From the NCBI GenBank assembly GCA_947495125.1, contig CANLXL010000013.1, positions 1-64,000 on the forward strand: 64,000 nucleotides of DNA, read 5' to 3'. Every line of letters begins with the position of its first letter. Positions within the stretch are counted from its first letter, which is position 1. The position numbers and the translations under genes were made by a program. The DNA is from an uncultured Flaviramulus sp. (GTDB lineage: Bacteria > Bacteroidota > Bacteroidia > Flavobacteriales > Flavobacteriaceae). The notes under the pieces were generated by a model. That model saw only the letters and a program-made list of their open reading frames with translations. It had not been told where the DNA came from and made no database searches. Positions 44,949 through 53,508 of the stretch are shown piece by piece.

Positions 44949-45746
44949 TTATGCCATTGCATTTTTAAGTATCGCAAGCTTTTTCAATTCCTTTGGGAAT
45001 AATAATTCTGTTTTAGCTAGATCTTTGATAGTGTCAATTTCGTACCATGGTTTATGGTCAAAAGAAACCGAATCAAAAGCTAGGCTTTTATTGTCGACCA
45101 TTTCAGAAAAGACAGTTTCATAGTAACAGTTAACACTACCGGCTTCAATATACTGATTCAGTCTTTTAACAATTGCCCGCCAAGACTGAAGGGAAAAGCT
45201 GTATATATTAACAGTTTTATATCGAATATCAGAATACGATTTAGTAGTTCCTTTATGAAACTTGGTAACCTTATTGCCCATGTTGAGAGTAACTGTTGTG
45301 CCGTTTAACCAGGGCTGCATCAGAGCTACAGCCATTCTATCTGGATAAACCATATCATCAAGCAAAGCGGAGTTCAATACTAAATCACTTTCAAAGAGTA
45401 CAAAAGGTTCATTTATTTTATGACGTGCTATCCAAAGCGAATAAATGTTATTTGTAGTTTTATACAAGGGACTGTGAATGTATTCAATTATAAGGTCTCC
45501 CGATTTTTCACCAAGATATTCCATGATACATTCTTTTAAGTGCCCCGTTACAATTACAAGTCGTTTAAACCCTTGGCTTTTTAAATTATTAATAAGTCGT
45601 TCAAGAATTGATTTGTCATTTACAAGGGTAAGACATTTGGGGGAATTCTGTGTTAAAGGAAAAAGGCGACTTCCAGTACCAGCCGCAAGAAGTAATGCTG
45701 TGGTTATTCGATTTTGACCACAATGATTTTCTGAATCACTGTTCAT
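44949..45746 (-). CDS. LicC-like nucleotidyltransferase (sugar/amino-alcohol phosphate CTP transferase)
   Basis: I take the ATG at 45746 (265 residues); an in-frame TTG at 45785 adds 13 residues. The NTP transferase signature ALLLAAGTGSRLFPLTQNSP is followed by CLTLVNDKSILERLINNL. The segment TTNNIYSLWIARH contains the N-x-x-S-L-type motif of CTP:phosphocholine (LicC) and CTP:phosphonate (PntC) cytidylyltransferases. It begins the three-gene minus-strand operon, and a near-consensus promoter lies about 200 bases upstream. The substrate is probably a phosphorylated or phosphonylated amino alcohol. Confidence 0.8.
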   Translation of the reverse strand: MNSDSENHCGQNRITTALLLAAGTGSRLFPLTQNSPKCLTLVNDKSILERLINNLKSQGFKRLVIVTGHLKECIMEYLGEKSGDLIIEYIHSPLYKTTNNIYSLWIARHKINEPFVLFESDLVLNSALLDDMVYPDRMAVALMQPWLNGTTVTLNMGNKVTKFHKGTTKSYSDIRYKTVNIYSFSLQSWRAIVKRLNQYIEAGSVNCYYETVFSEMVDNKSLAFDSVSFDHKPWYEIDTIKDLAKTELLFPKELKKLAILKNAMA

Positions 45747-45785
45747 ATAATATGTATTGATGCCATCAAAAAAAACCAAATGCAA

Positions 45786-46171
45786 TTATAGCATCTAGCG
45801 TACTAAATATTAGTACTCTGATGTTTTGGACTTGTTACTGATAACTCAACTATGAATATGAAGTCTGCGAACGCGAAAATAGATTGCTTAAAAGCACATC
45901 AACAAAAATGATAGTGAATGATTGATATCAAAAGATATGTAATCCGTGTGCAAAGGTAGTCTAATAAATAAGACTAGCCAATGTTTGTGTTTTTTACTTT
46001 ATTATGAACATGAAAGAAGGTCTTTTGGTTATCTATAATTTGCAATGCTTCCTGTTAAAAAGAACTTAAAAACACACACATTTTTCAACTTATAAAATAT
46101 AAATTATTAAAAGCGTTGATTTTTAAAACAATAACATTTAACTTGTTGTCATAATAATTTAATTCAAAACG
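45786..46171. other. Divergent intergenic region
   Basis: This 386-base stretch holds no coding frame I can support. It contains the minus-strand promoter at 45951-45981; the esterase promoter must lie in 46000-46160, but I can name only a TATAATTTG-like run near 46040. Confidence 0.5.
45951..45981 (-). promoter_or_regulatory. Bacteroidota-type promoter of the nucleotidyltransferase operon
   Basis: On the minus strand, the perfect -7 element TACCTTTG (45958-45951) stands 19 bases after TTGG (45981-45978), the usual -33/-7 spacing for Bacteroidota sigma factors. The spacer contains an inverted repeat agtct ... agact (45958-45975), which could be an operator. Confidence 0.5.
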
Positions 46172-47035
46172 ATGCCTAAAGTTATTCTCTCTTTTATCCT
46201 AAGTTTTTTTATCTCCAATTTAAGTTTTGCTCAGTCCGGTAAGGTATTCGATAAATTATCACATCCCAGCAAGATTTTAAAAGACGAACGAAATTTTGCC
46301 ATTTACTTGCCACCAGATTACGAAACCTCTCAACGCAGTTACCCCGTTCTATATTTATTACATGGCGCAGGTGATGACCAAACCGGCTGGGTTCAGTTTG
46401 GAGAAGTACAGCGCATTACAGATCAGGGTATAAAAGACGGCACAGCAACTCCAATGATTATTGTGATGCCAGATGCCTATACGCACAGATTGGGGTATTT
46501 TAATGACATTAGAGGCGATTGGAATTATGAAGATTATTTTTTTGAAGAATTAATGCCCTATGTAGAACAAACCTATCGTATTAAAAGAGAAAAACAATTC
46601 AGAGCTGTGGCCGGCTTATCTATGGGCGGTGGCGGATCGTTTATGTATGCCTTGCATCGTCCTGATTTGTTTTCAGCAGCCTGCCCTTTGAGCGCTTATA
46701 TTGGTCCCGATTCGGTTGAAGGTGTCAAATCAATGGCCAAACGCTATAACAATATCGAGGTTAGTGATGCCGATGCTGAAAAGTATTACCCAACCCATAA
46801 TGCCTTGTCACTTATTGAAAACATGACTAAAGAACAAATAGAATCTGTACGTTGGTTTATCGATTGTGGTGATGATGATTTTTTATATGAAGGTAATAGT
46901 TTGGTGCATATTGCATTGCGGAAAAAAGGCGTAAAGCATGAGTTTAGAATCAGAGATGGCGGACATTCCTGGAGCTATTGGCGTGAGTCACTTCATGAGG
47001 TTTTAAAATTTGTATCTGAGGGATTTCATCGATAA
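46172..47035 (+). CDS. Secreted esterase (esterase D / CE1-like)
   Basis: The 287-residue protein has a signal peptide (to about FAQ, residue 21) and an alpha/beta hydrolase fold with the nucleophile elbow VAGLSMGGGGSF, the strand VLYLLHGAGDDQTGWV and the late His in RDGGHSWSYWRES. The family deacylates carbohydrates and other esters in the periplasm. It is followed 14 bases later by an SGNH hydrolase, a likely functional pair in removing acyl groups from a glycan. Confidence 0.88.
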   Translation: MPKVILSFILSFFISNLSFAQSGKVFDKLSHPSKILKDERNFAIYLPPDYETSQRSYPVLYLLHGAGDDQTGWVQFGEVQRITDQGIKDGTATPMIIVMPDAYTHRLGYFNDIRGDWNYEDYFFEELMPYVEQTYRIKREKQFRAVAGLSMGGGGSFMYALHRPDLFSAACPLSAYIGPDSVEGVKSMAKRYNNIEVSDADAEKYYPTHNALSLIENMTKEQIESVRWFIDCGDDDFLYEGNSLVHIALRKKGVKHEFRIRDGGHSWSYWRESLHEVLKFVSEGFHR

Positions 47036-47049
47036 TAAGCGTTAGGGTT

Positions 47050-47793
47050 ATGAAGGTTAATCTTAAGGTTTTTGTTCTCTTTATATGCGCTAGTATTGCT
47101 TGTTCTGCCCAAGTTGAAAAGGATACGCTTAAAGTACTGTTTGTAGGTAATAGTTATACCTATTACGAAAACTTACCACAGCTCGTTTCTATAATATCTG
47201 ATAAAACGGACACCAAAATAGTAACAAAAAAGAGTACCATAGGTGGCGCTAAGTTGCGTGAACATTGGTTGGGTAAACGCGGATTAAAAACAAAGGAATT
47301 AATAAAAAACGGCGCGTATGACATCGTCGTGTTACAAGGCCATAGTATGGCAACTATTAAAGAGCCCGATAGCTTGACCAAGTACTCAAAATTGTTTTGT
47401 GACTACGTTAAAAAACATGGAGCTAAACCTTATTTTTACCTTACCTGGGCGAGGGAATATACACCGGAAACACAAACAACAATAACTAAAGGATATACGG
47501 AGGTTTCTGAGCACAACGCCGCCACATTAGTACCCGTTGGAAAGGCTTGGGCCTTATCTCAAAAATTAAATCCGGAGATCAAGTTGTTCACGCCAGATGG
47601 AAGTCATCCCTCCAGATTTGGTGCGTTTTTAAGTGCCTGTGTTTTCGCCGAGACATTTTTGGGGGAGCTTCCGGATAAGTTAAGCCGCGTATATTATACT
47701 AAAGATAATGAAGGCGAGTCCGTTTATTTAATGCACATTCCGGAATCTAATTTGACCTTTTTTAAAAAAGTGGTTGAGCATATTATAGATTGA
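47050..47793 (+). CDS. Secreted SGNH hydrolase (DUF4886-like)
   Basis: The 247-residue protein has a lipoprotein-like signal (SIACSAQ). The motif KVLFVGNSYTYYENLP is the GDSL-type block I with the nucleophile Ser; VVLQGHS is block III; and LFTPDGSHPSRFG holds the catalytic D-x-x-H. It probably deacetylates a polysaccharide in the envelope. It pairs with the esterase 14 bases upstream. Confidence 0.85.
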   Translation: MKVNLKVFVLFICASIACSAQVEKDTLKVLFVGNSYTYYENLPQLVSIISDKTDTKIVTKKSTIGGAKLREHWLGKRGLKTKELIKNGAYDIVVLQGHSMATIKEPDSLTKYSKLFCDYVKKHGAKPYFYLTWAREYTPETQTTITKGYTEVSEHNAATLVPVGKAWALSQKLNPEIKLFTPDGSHPSRFGAFLSACVFAETFLGELPDKLSRVYYTKDNEGESVYLMHIPESNLTFFKKVVEHIID

Positions 47794-47812
47794 AGGACCA
47801 TCGGAAAAAGAA

Positions 47813-47841
47813 AAAGAGCATCGTTTAGAACAATGCTCTTT
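47813..47841 (-). terminator. Terminator downstream of leuB
   Basis: A hairpin with 9-base arms aaagagcat (47813-47821) and atgctcttt (47833-47841) is followed on the minus strand by a long T-rich run (47812-47801). It lies 44 bases past the leuB stop. On the plus strand it could also end the esterase transcript, but it has no T-tract there. Confidence 0.75.
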
Positions 47842-47885
47842 GTGCGGACTCCAAAACCTTTAATGTTTGGTGACTAATTCAAATC

Positions 47886-49004
47886 TTAAATAATAGTGGA
47901 CTGTCCTAAATGTATGTTTGTAAAATTTAAATTCGTTTCTTCCGGGTTATTAATAAAATCTTCAATAAAATCGCCTACCTTTCCGGTAGTTATATGGTCA
48001 TACTTGTTATTCAAATCTGGCGTTGTAATATGAAGCTTTAAAGATTTATCAACGGCTTTTCTAATTAAATCTCCTTCAGCATCCAATCCAAAATGATCTA
48101 ACAACATAGCGGCAGATAAAATAGAAGCTATCGGATTAGCAATACCTTTATTAGCTACCTTGGTATAAGCACCGTGAATGGGTTCAAACATGGCGTGCTT
48201 ATCACTAATTGATGCCGATGCTAATAAACCGATAGACCCTACAATAACACTGGCTTCTTCAGAAAGTATATCACCAAACATATTTTCTGTTAGAATCACA
48301 TCAAACTGCCTCGGATTTATAATAAGTTCCATAGCAGCGTTATCAATGTATAAAAAGTCTAACTTAACATCTGGGTACTTTGTCGACAATTCCTGAACAA
48401 CCTTACGCCAAAGTCTGGAACTTTCTAAAACATTAGCTTTATCTACTAATGTGAGCTTTCCTTTTCTGGCTTGTGCCGCCTTAAATGCCAAATGGGCCAC
48501 CCGCTCAATTTCGAATCTCGAGTAGGTACACGTATCTGAAGCTAAATTACCATCTTCGCTCAAGGTTTTTTCTCCAAAATAGATACCTCCGGTAAGCTCG
48601 CGATAAATTAAAATGTTCGTGTCTTTAATTTGCTTTTTCTTTAAAGAGGATTTGTTTAGTAAATCATCATAAGCGATTACAGGTCTGATATTTGTGTGTA
48701 AATCAAGTAACTTTCTTATGCCTAAGAGCCCTTGTTCGGGTCTTATTTTTGCTGTTGGATCCATGTCGTATTTAGTATCTCCAATGGCTCCAAATAAAAT
48801 AGCATCCGCCTTTTCGCAAATGCTAATTGTTTCTTGGGGCAGCGGGTTGCCTGTTTTATCTATGGCAATTGCTCCAACATAACCGTTATTAAACGTGAAT
48901 ATATGGTTGAATTCCATAGCTATTGCCTTCAAAACCTTAACAGCTTGTGCTGTAACTTCCGGACCTATACCATCTCCAGGTAATACGGCAATATTAAGTT
49001 TCAT
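47886..49004 (-). CDS. leuB: 3-Isopropylmalate dehydrogenase
   Basis: The 372-residue NAD enzyme has LPGDGIGPEVTAQAV at the start, the catalytic segments IYRELTGGIYFGE and LTENMFGDILSEEASVIVGS, and EPIHGAYTKVANKGIANP. It oxidises and decarboxylates 3-isopropylmalate in leucine synthesis. It follows leuA by 19 bases; leuC and leuD are not in the window, so they must be elsewhere. Confidence 0.95.
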   Translation of the reverse strand: MKLNIAVLPGDGIGPEVTAQAVKVLKAIAMEFNHIFTFNNGYVGAIAIDKTGNPLPQETISICEKADAILFGAIGDTKYDMDPTAKIRPEQGLLGIRKLLDLHTNIRPVIAYDDLLNKSSLKKKQIKDTNILIYRELTGGIYFGEKTLSEDGNLASDTCTYSRFEIERVAHLAFKAAQARKGKLTLVDKANVLESSRLWRKVVQELSTKYPDVKLDFLYIDNAAMELIINPRQFDVILTENMFGDILSEEASVIVGSIGLLASASISDKHAMFEPIHGAYTKVANKGIANPIASILSAAMLLDHFGLDAEGDLIRKAVDKSLKLHITTPDLNNKYDHITTGKVGDFIEDFINNPEETNLNFTNIHLGQSTII

Positions 49005-49023
49005 TTAAATTAGTTTTACGACG

Positions 49024-50199
49024 TCAAGCAGAGGTTATTTCTTTATAAATTTTACTACTTTCAATAATTTGATGAATATCGGAGTCAACAACTTCTTTTT
49101 TCTTATCTGCAAAATCCAAGAAATTCTTATAGATTTCATCCAATTGAAGTTTTGTTAGCTCATATCCAATATTTTTTGCTCTATATGCTAAAGCAGCACG
49201 CCCACTTCTAGCTGTTAAGACAATAGCAGATTCTGTTACGCCAACATCTTTCGGATCAATGATTTCATATGTTTCGCGATTTTTTATCACGCCATCTTGA
49301 TGGATTCCGGAACTATGCGCAAAAGCATTTGCACCCACTATAGCCTTATTTGGTTGTGTATAAATACCCATGCTATCCGACACTAATTGACTCACGCCAT
49401 AAAGCATTTCCGTTTGAATTCTGGTGTCTAAATTCAAATAAGGGTGTTGCTTTAAGATCATGACAACCTCTTCTAAAGCTGTATTTCCTGCGCGTTCTCC
49501 TATTCCGTTAATGGTACATTCAATTTGTCTGGCGCCATTAATGACACCTTCAATCGAGTTGGCTGTGGCCAATCCTAAATCGTTATGACAATGACAAGAT
49601 AAAATAGCTTTATCGATTCCTTTTACGTTCTCTTTTAAGTACTTGATCTTTGCTCCATATTCATGAGGTAAGCAATATCCCGTAGTATCAGGGATATTTA
49701 AAACCGTTGCTCCGGCTTTAATAACAGCTTCGCAAACACGGGCCAAATATTCGTTATCCGTTCTACCGGCGTCTTCAGCATAGAATTCGATATCTTCAAC
49801 GAAAGACTTAGCATATCTTACTGCTTTCACGGCACGCTCGATAATATCGTCTTGCGTTGATTTAAATTTGAATTTTATATGAGAATCTGATGTTCCTATT
49901 CCAGTGTGGATTCTAGGAGTTTTAGCATATTTTAATGCCTCAGCGGCAACTTTTATATCATTTTCAACAGATCTTGTAAGTCCGCAAACTGTGGCGTTTT
50001 TCACAATTTTTGAAATCGCCTCAACCGATTTAAAGTCACCGGGACTTGAAACCGGAAACCCTGCTTCGATAATATCTACCCCTAAATTATCAAGTTGTTC
50101 GGCTATAATTAATTTTTGCTCTGTATTTAATTTACAGCCAGGGACCTGCTCTCCATCTCGAAGTGTTGTGTCAAAAATTTGGACGTTATTATCAGACAT
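49024..50199 (-). CDS. leuA: 2-Isopropylmalate synthase, short form
   Basis: The 391 residues have the DRE-TIM motif [14 protein letters not shown], the metal ligands in [15 protein letters not shown] and the [10 protein letters not shown] region. It condenses acetyl-CoA with 2-oxoisovalerate. It stops after the catalytic and linker part; the leucine-binding allosteric domain (which takes other bacterial LeuA to about 510 residues) is missing. That form is common in Bacteroidota. An 18-base dyad with arms ttcgta/tacgaa (50215-50232) lies just upstream of its start. Confidence 0.93.
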   Translation of the reverse strand: MSDNNVQIFDTTLRDGEQVPGCKLNTEQKLIIAEQLDNLGVDIIEAGFPVSSPGDFKSVEAISKIVKNATVCGLTRSVENDIKVAAEALKYAKTPRIHTGIGTSDSHIKFKFKSTQDDIIERAVKAVRYAKSFVEDIEFYAEDAGRTDNEYLARVCEAVIKAGATVLNIPDTTGYCLPHEYGAKIKYLKENVKGIDKAILSCHCHNDLGLATANSIEGVINGARQIECTINGIGERAGNTALEEVVMILKQHPYLNLDTRIQTEMLYGVSQLVSDSMGIYTQPNKAIVGANAFAHSSGIHQDGVIKNRETYEIIDPKDVGVTESAIVLTARSGRAALAYRAKNIGYELTKLQLDEIYKNFLDFADKKKEVVDSDIHQIIESSKIYKEITSA

Positions 50200-50214
50200 T
50201 TGTTAAAATATATT

Positions 50215-50232
50215 TTCGTATTGTATTACGAA
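50215..50232. promoter_or_regulatory. Inverted repeat upstream of leuA, possible operator
   Basis: The arms ttcgta and tacgaa around a 6-base spacer lie 15 bases upstream of the leuA start, in the 148-base divergent region with the TPR-like gene. No promoter hexamers could be named with confidence around it. The inference is weak, since such short dyads are common in AT-rich DNA. Confidence 0.3.
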
Positions 50233-50347
50233 TGTATATTTTGGTTTCGTAAAAGCAGAATTCAACACGTTGTTTTTACGATGTTTAACATATTTGTAAT
50301 TGGTCTAAATTACTGTAATTCAGATTTTTAAACTTGTTTTTACCACT

Positions 50348-51898
50348 ATGACAAGAGAGCAAAAAGATAATTTGTTTGTATTAATAAAGTCACTTTCTAA
50401 ATCGGAAAAAAGACAATTTAAGCTTTATGTTGGGAGATTGGGGGTTAATGAGGATTCGAAGTTCTTAACACTTTTCAATATTCTGGATAAGCTTTCATCG
50501 TACGATGAATCTGTGATCTTAAAGAAGGGTATTGTAAAAAAACAACAATTATCTAATTTAAAAGCCCATTTGTATAAACAGATTTTAATCAGTCTACGTT
50601 TAAATCCTTCACATCGAAATGTTAGAATACAAATACGGGAACAATTAGATTTTGCTACGATATTGTATCATAAGGGACTTTACAAGCAAGGATTGAAAAT
50701 ATTGGATAAGGCTAAAACTCTGGCTATAGCAAATGAAGAAAAGAACATTGCTTACGAAATTGTAGAACTTGAAAAAATTATTGAATCTCAATACATAACA
50801 CGAAGTTTAAGCAATAGAGCCGACGAATTAACTGTACAAGCCAAAGAGCTTAGTCTGCAAAATGTATTGGCCAGTAAACTATCGAATTTATCACTGCAGT
50901 TGTATGGGGTGTTCTTGAAAACGGGCTACACTAAAAATGATGCAGAACACAAGCGCATTACAAAGTATTTCAATGATAGGCTTCCTGATTACGATATAAA
51001 TACTCTTGGCTTTAGAGAAAAATTATGGCTGTATAAAGCTTATTTGTGGTATAGCTTTTTAACGCTTGATTTCTTATCCTGCTATAAATATGCGAGTAAA
51101 TGGGTTGGGCTTTTTTATAAAAATAAAGATATGATTGTATTAAATCCTGTCTTTTTTTTAAGAGGAAACCATTATTTGTTGGAGGCTTTGTTCTATTTAA
51201 GGCATTATGAGAAATTTAAGGAAACACTTTTTAAATTAGAAGAAGTTACTAAAGAAAAATGGTTTCCTGTTGATGATAATGTCGATGGCCTCGCATTTCT
51301 TTATATCTATAATAATAAGTTTAATCTGCATTTCATTGAGGGCAGTTTTAAAGAAGGTTTAGACATTGTAGATGAGGTTTTAGAGCGTTTAAAGAATTAT
51401 AGCGATAGAATTGATGAACACCATATTATGGTGTTTTACTATAAAATTGCCAGCATGTATTTTGGTGCCGGCGAAAACAAAAAATGCATTCTGTTTTTAG
51501 AAAAAATTATTAGTAATAAGTCACTTCAAATGCGTGAGGACTTATTGTGTTTTTCCAGAATTTTGAATCTGGTTGCTCATTACGAAGCGGGAATGGATTA
51601 TAATTTGGATGTGTTGATAAGAAGCACTTATAAGTTCCTGATAAAAATGGAAGACCTCTACGAAGTTCAAAAAGAGTTTATTAAGTTTTTAAGAGGACTT
51701 GGTGATATTTATCCACAGGATGTAAAAGGGGAGTTTATTAAGCTGCATAAAAAGTTAAAGCAGTTTGAAGATGATCCCTATCAAAGCAGAGCATTTCTAT
51801 ATTTGGATATTATTTCATGGTTAGAATCTAAGATTGAAAACAAACATGTAGGGCTAATAATTAGAAATAAATTTGAAAAAGATTTGTTGAAAAAATAA
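50348..51898 (+). CDS. Bacteroidota-conserved helical repeat protein of unknown function
   Basis: This 516-residue protein is almost entirely alpha-helical with TPR-like repeats (for example ILYHKGLYKQGLKILDKAKTLA and LLEALFYLRHYEKFKETLFKLEEV). The N-terminus (LIKSLSKSEKRQFKLYVGR) is a recurrent feature of an uncharacterised Bacteroidota family. No signal peptide or membrane helix is seen, so it is probably cytoplasmic. It diverges from leuA, with 148 bases between. I cannot assign a function. Confidence 0.75.
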   Translation: MTREQKDNLFVLIKSLSKSEKRQFKLYVGRLGVNEDSKFLTLFNILDKLSSYDESVILKKGIVKKQQLSNLKAHLYKQILISLRLNPSHRNVRIQIREQLDFATILYHKGLYKQGLKILDKAKTLAIANEEKNIAYEIVELEKIIESQYITRSLSNRADELTVQAKELSLQNVLASKLSNLSLQLYGVFLKTGYTKNDAEHKRITKYFNDRLPDYDINTLGFREKLWLYKAYLWYSFLTLDFLSCYKYASKWVGLFYKNKDMIVLNPVFFLRGNHYLLEALFYLRHYEKFKETLFKLEEVTKEKWFPVDDNVDGLAFLYIYNNKFNLHFIEGSFKEGLDIVDEVLERLKNYSDRIDEHHIMVFYYKIASMYFGAGENKKCILFLEKIISNKSLQMREDLLCFSRILNLVAHYEAGMDYNLDVLIRSTYKFLIKMEDLYEVQKEFIKFLRGLGDIYPQDVKGEFIKLHKKLKQFEDDPYQSRAFLYLDIISWLESKIENKHVGLIIRNKFEKDLLKK

Positions 51899-51987
51899 TT
51901 TTTTTTGAAAAAACATCAAAAAAATTAGGATTTTAACTTTTTCTGACTGAATATTTGCATTCACAAAGTTCAATAACTTATTGAAAT

Positions 51988-52106
51988 GTTATCAAGAAAG
52001 GCGGAGGGATTAGACCCAATGAAGCCTTAGCAACCCTTTATTCGTAAAGAAGGTGCTAAATTCTACCCCGTTCTGAATTAATTTCAGGATATAACGGATA
52101 GATAAC
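51988..52106 (+). promoter_or_regulatory. SAM-I (S-box) riboswitch
   Basis: The S-box consensus is visible: P1 arms gttatc (51988-51993) and gataac (52101-52106); then AAGAAAGGCGGAGGGA; the GATGAAGCC-like segment CAATGAAGCCTTAGCAACC; and AAGGTGCTAAATTCTACCC before the closing arm. It binds S-adenosylmethionine. It lies upstream of metY with a terminator hairpin at 52112-52149. A likely -7 element (AATATTTG, one mismatch) lies about 30 bases upstream. Confidence 0.93.
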
Positions 52107-52111
52107 CAAGC

Positions 52112-52149
52112 GAAACTACATTCGGTAGTTTTCAAAATTTCTTTTTAAC
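52112..52149 (+). terminator. SAM-controlled terminator in front of metY
   Basis: A hairpin with arms gaaactac (52112-52119) and gtagtttt (52125-52132) around ATTCG is followed by the T-rich tract TTTCTTTTTAACATTTTT. It directly follows the riboswitch P1 arm. High SAM should favour this terminator and switch the methionine operon off. Confidence 0.7.
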
Positions 52150-52219
52150 ATTTTTCTATTAAGTACGTTAACGATAACGCATTTGGCTTTTTAATTATTA
52201 ATTTAAAAAAACTAGAAAA

Positions 52220-53497
52220 ATGAGTACACAACAATTGGCCACACAGGCACTACACGCAGGACATGATGTAACAGCAAATGCAGGAACCCGAGCTGTACCT
52301 ATTTATCAAACAACCTCCTATGTATTCAATAATTCGGATCATGCAGCGAATCTATTTTCATTGCAAGAATTGGGTTTTATTTACACGCGTTTAAATAATC
52401 CGACAAATCAAATTCTACAAGAGCGTTTAGCCGCTGTGGAAGGCGGTATTGGTGCTGTGGTTTTTGCTTCAGGAACATCGGCAATTGCAACAGGATTATT
52501 GACCTTATTAAGAGCTGGAGATCATATTGTAGCTTCCAGTAGCTTATACGGTGGTACTTATAATCTATTAAAAGTGACGCTGCCTAGATTTGGCATTACA
52601 ACAACATTTGTCGATGCCGATAATCCCGATAATTTTGCAGCTGCAGTTCAGGATAATACCAGAGCATTCTTTGTAGAATCTTTAGGGAATCCTAAGTTAG
52701 ATGTTTTAGATCTAGACGCTATTTCAGTGCATTCAAAAGCGGCAGGAGTACCTTTTATTGTGGATAATACAGTAGCAACTCCGGCTTTGTTGAACCCATT
52801 AAAACATGGTGCGAACATTGTTATTCATTCCTTAACGAAATATATTGGCGGTCAAGGGACTTCTATTGGCGGTGCTATTATTGATGGTGGAACTTTCGAT
52901 TGGGCTAACGGGAAATTCCCGGAGTTTACAGAGCCCTCTGCAGGGTACCATGGTTTAGTTTATCACGAAACTTTAGGAGCAGCAGCATATACTTTTAAAT
53001 TAATATTAGAAGGGTTAAGAGATTTAGGAGGTGCTTTAAGCCCAACGAATGCTTTTAATATTATTCAGGGCTTAGAAACATTACCGATAAGAATAAAACA
53101 ACATAGTGAGAATGCTTTAGCTTTAGCAAAATGGTTGAAGCAACAGGATGAGGTTGCCTGGGTCAATTATCCGGGATTAGAAAGCAGTAAGTACAAGTCG
53201 TTATCGGATAAATATTTACCTAAAGGACAAAGTGGTATTGTTACCTTTGGAGCTAAAGGGGGGTATGAAGCAGCAAAAACTATTGCAGATACCACAAAAA
53301 TATTTTCATTATTGGCCAATATCGGAGATACAAAGTCATTGATCATCCATCCGGGAAGTACAACACATCAACAACTCACTGAGGCCGAACAGGAATCCTC
53401 TGGTGTTACCGCAGATTTAATCCGTTTATCTGTGGGGATTGAAGATATTGAAGATTTAAAAGCTGACTTAAAGGCTGCTTTTGCAGAGATTAAATAA
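52220..53497 (+). CDS. metY: O-acetylhomoserine sulfhydrylase (MetY)
   Basis: The 425-residue PLP enzyme of the Cys/Met-metabolism family has the PLP-binding lysine segment IVIHSLTKYIGGQGTSIGG, the N-terminal YTRLNNPTNQILQERLAAVEG and the late INPGSTTHQQL-like HPGSTTHQQLTEAEQ. The length of about 425 is typical of MetY, longer than MetZ. It directly makes homocysteine from O-acetylhomoserine and sulfide. It lies under the SAM riboswitch and 11 bases before the fused metX-thrA gene. Confidence 0.93.
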   Translation: MSTQQLATQALHAGHDVTANAGTRAVPIYQTTSYVFNNSDHAANLFSLQELGFIYTRLNNPTNQILQERLAAVEGGIGAVVFASGTSAIATGLLTLLRAGDHIVASSSLYGGTYNLLKVTLPRFGITTTFVDADNPDNFAAAVQDNTRAFFVESLGNPKLDVLDLDAISVHSKAAGVPFIVDNTVATPALLNPLKHGANIVIHSLTKYIGGQGTSIGGAIIDGGTFDWANGKFPEFTEPSAGYHGLVYHETLGAAAYTFKLILEGLRDLGGALSPTNAFNIIQGLETLPIRIKQHSENALALAKWLKQQDEVAWVNYPGLESSKYKSLSDKYLPKGQSGIVTFGAKGGYEAAKTIADTTKIFSLLANIGDTKSLIIHPGSTTHQQLTEAEQESSGVTADLIRLSVGIEDIEDLKADLKAAFAEIK

Positions 53498-53508
53498 TCA
53501 TAAAACCT

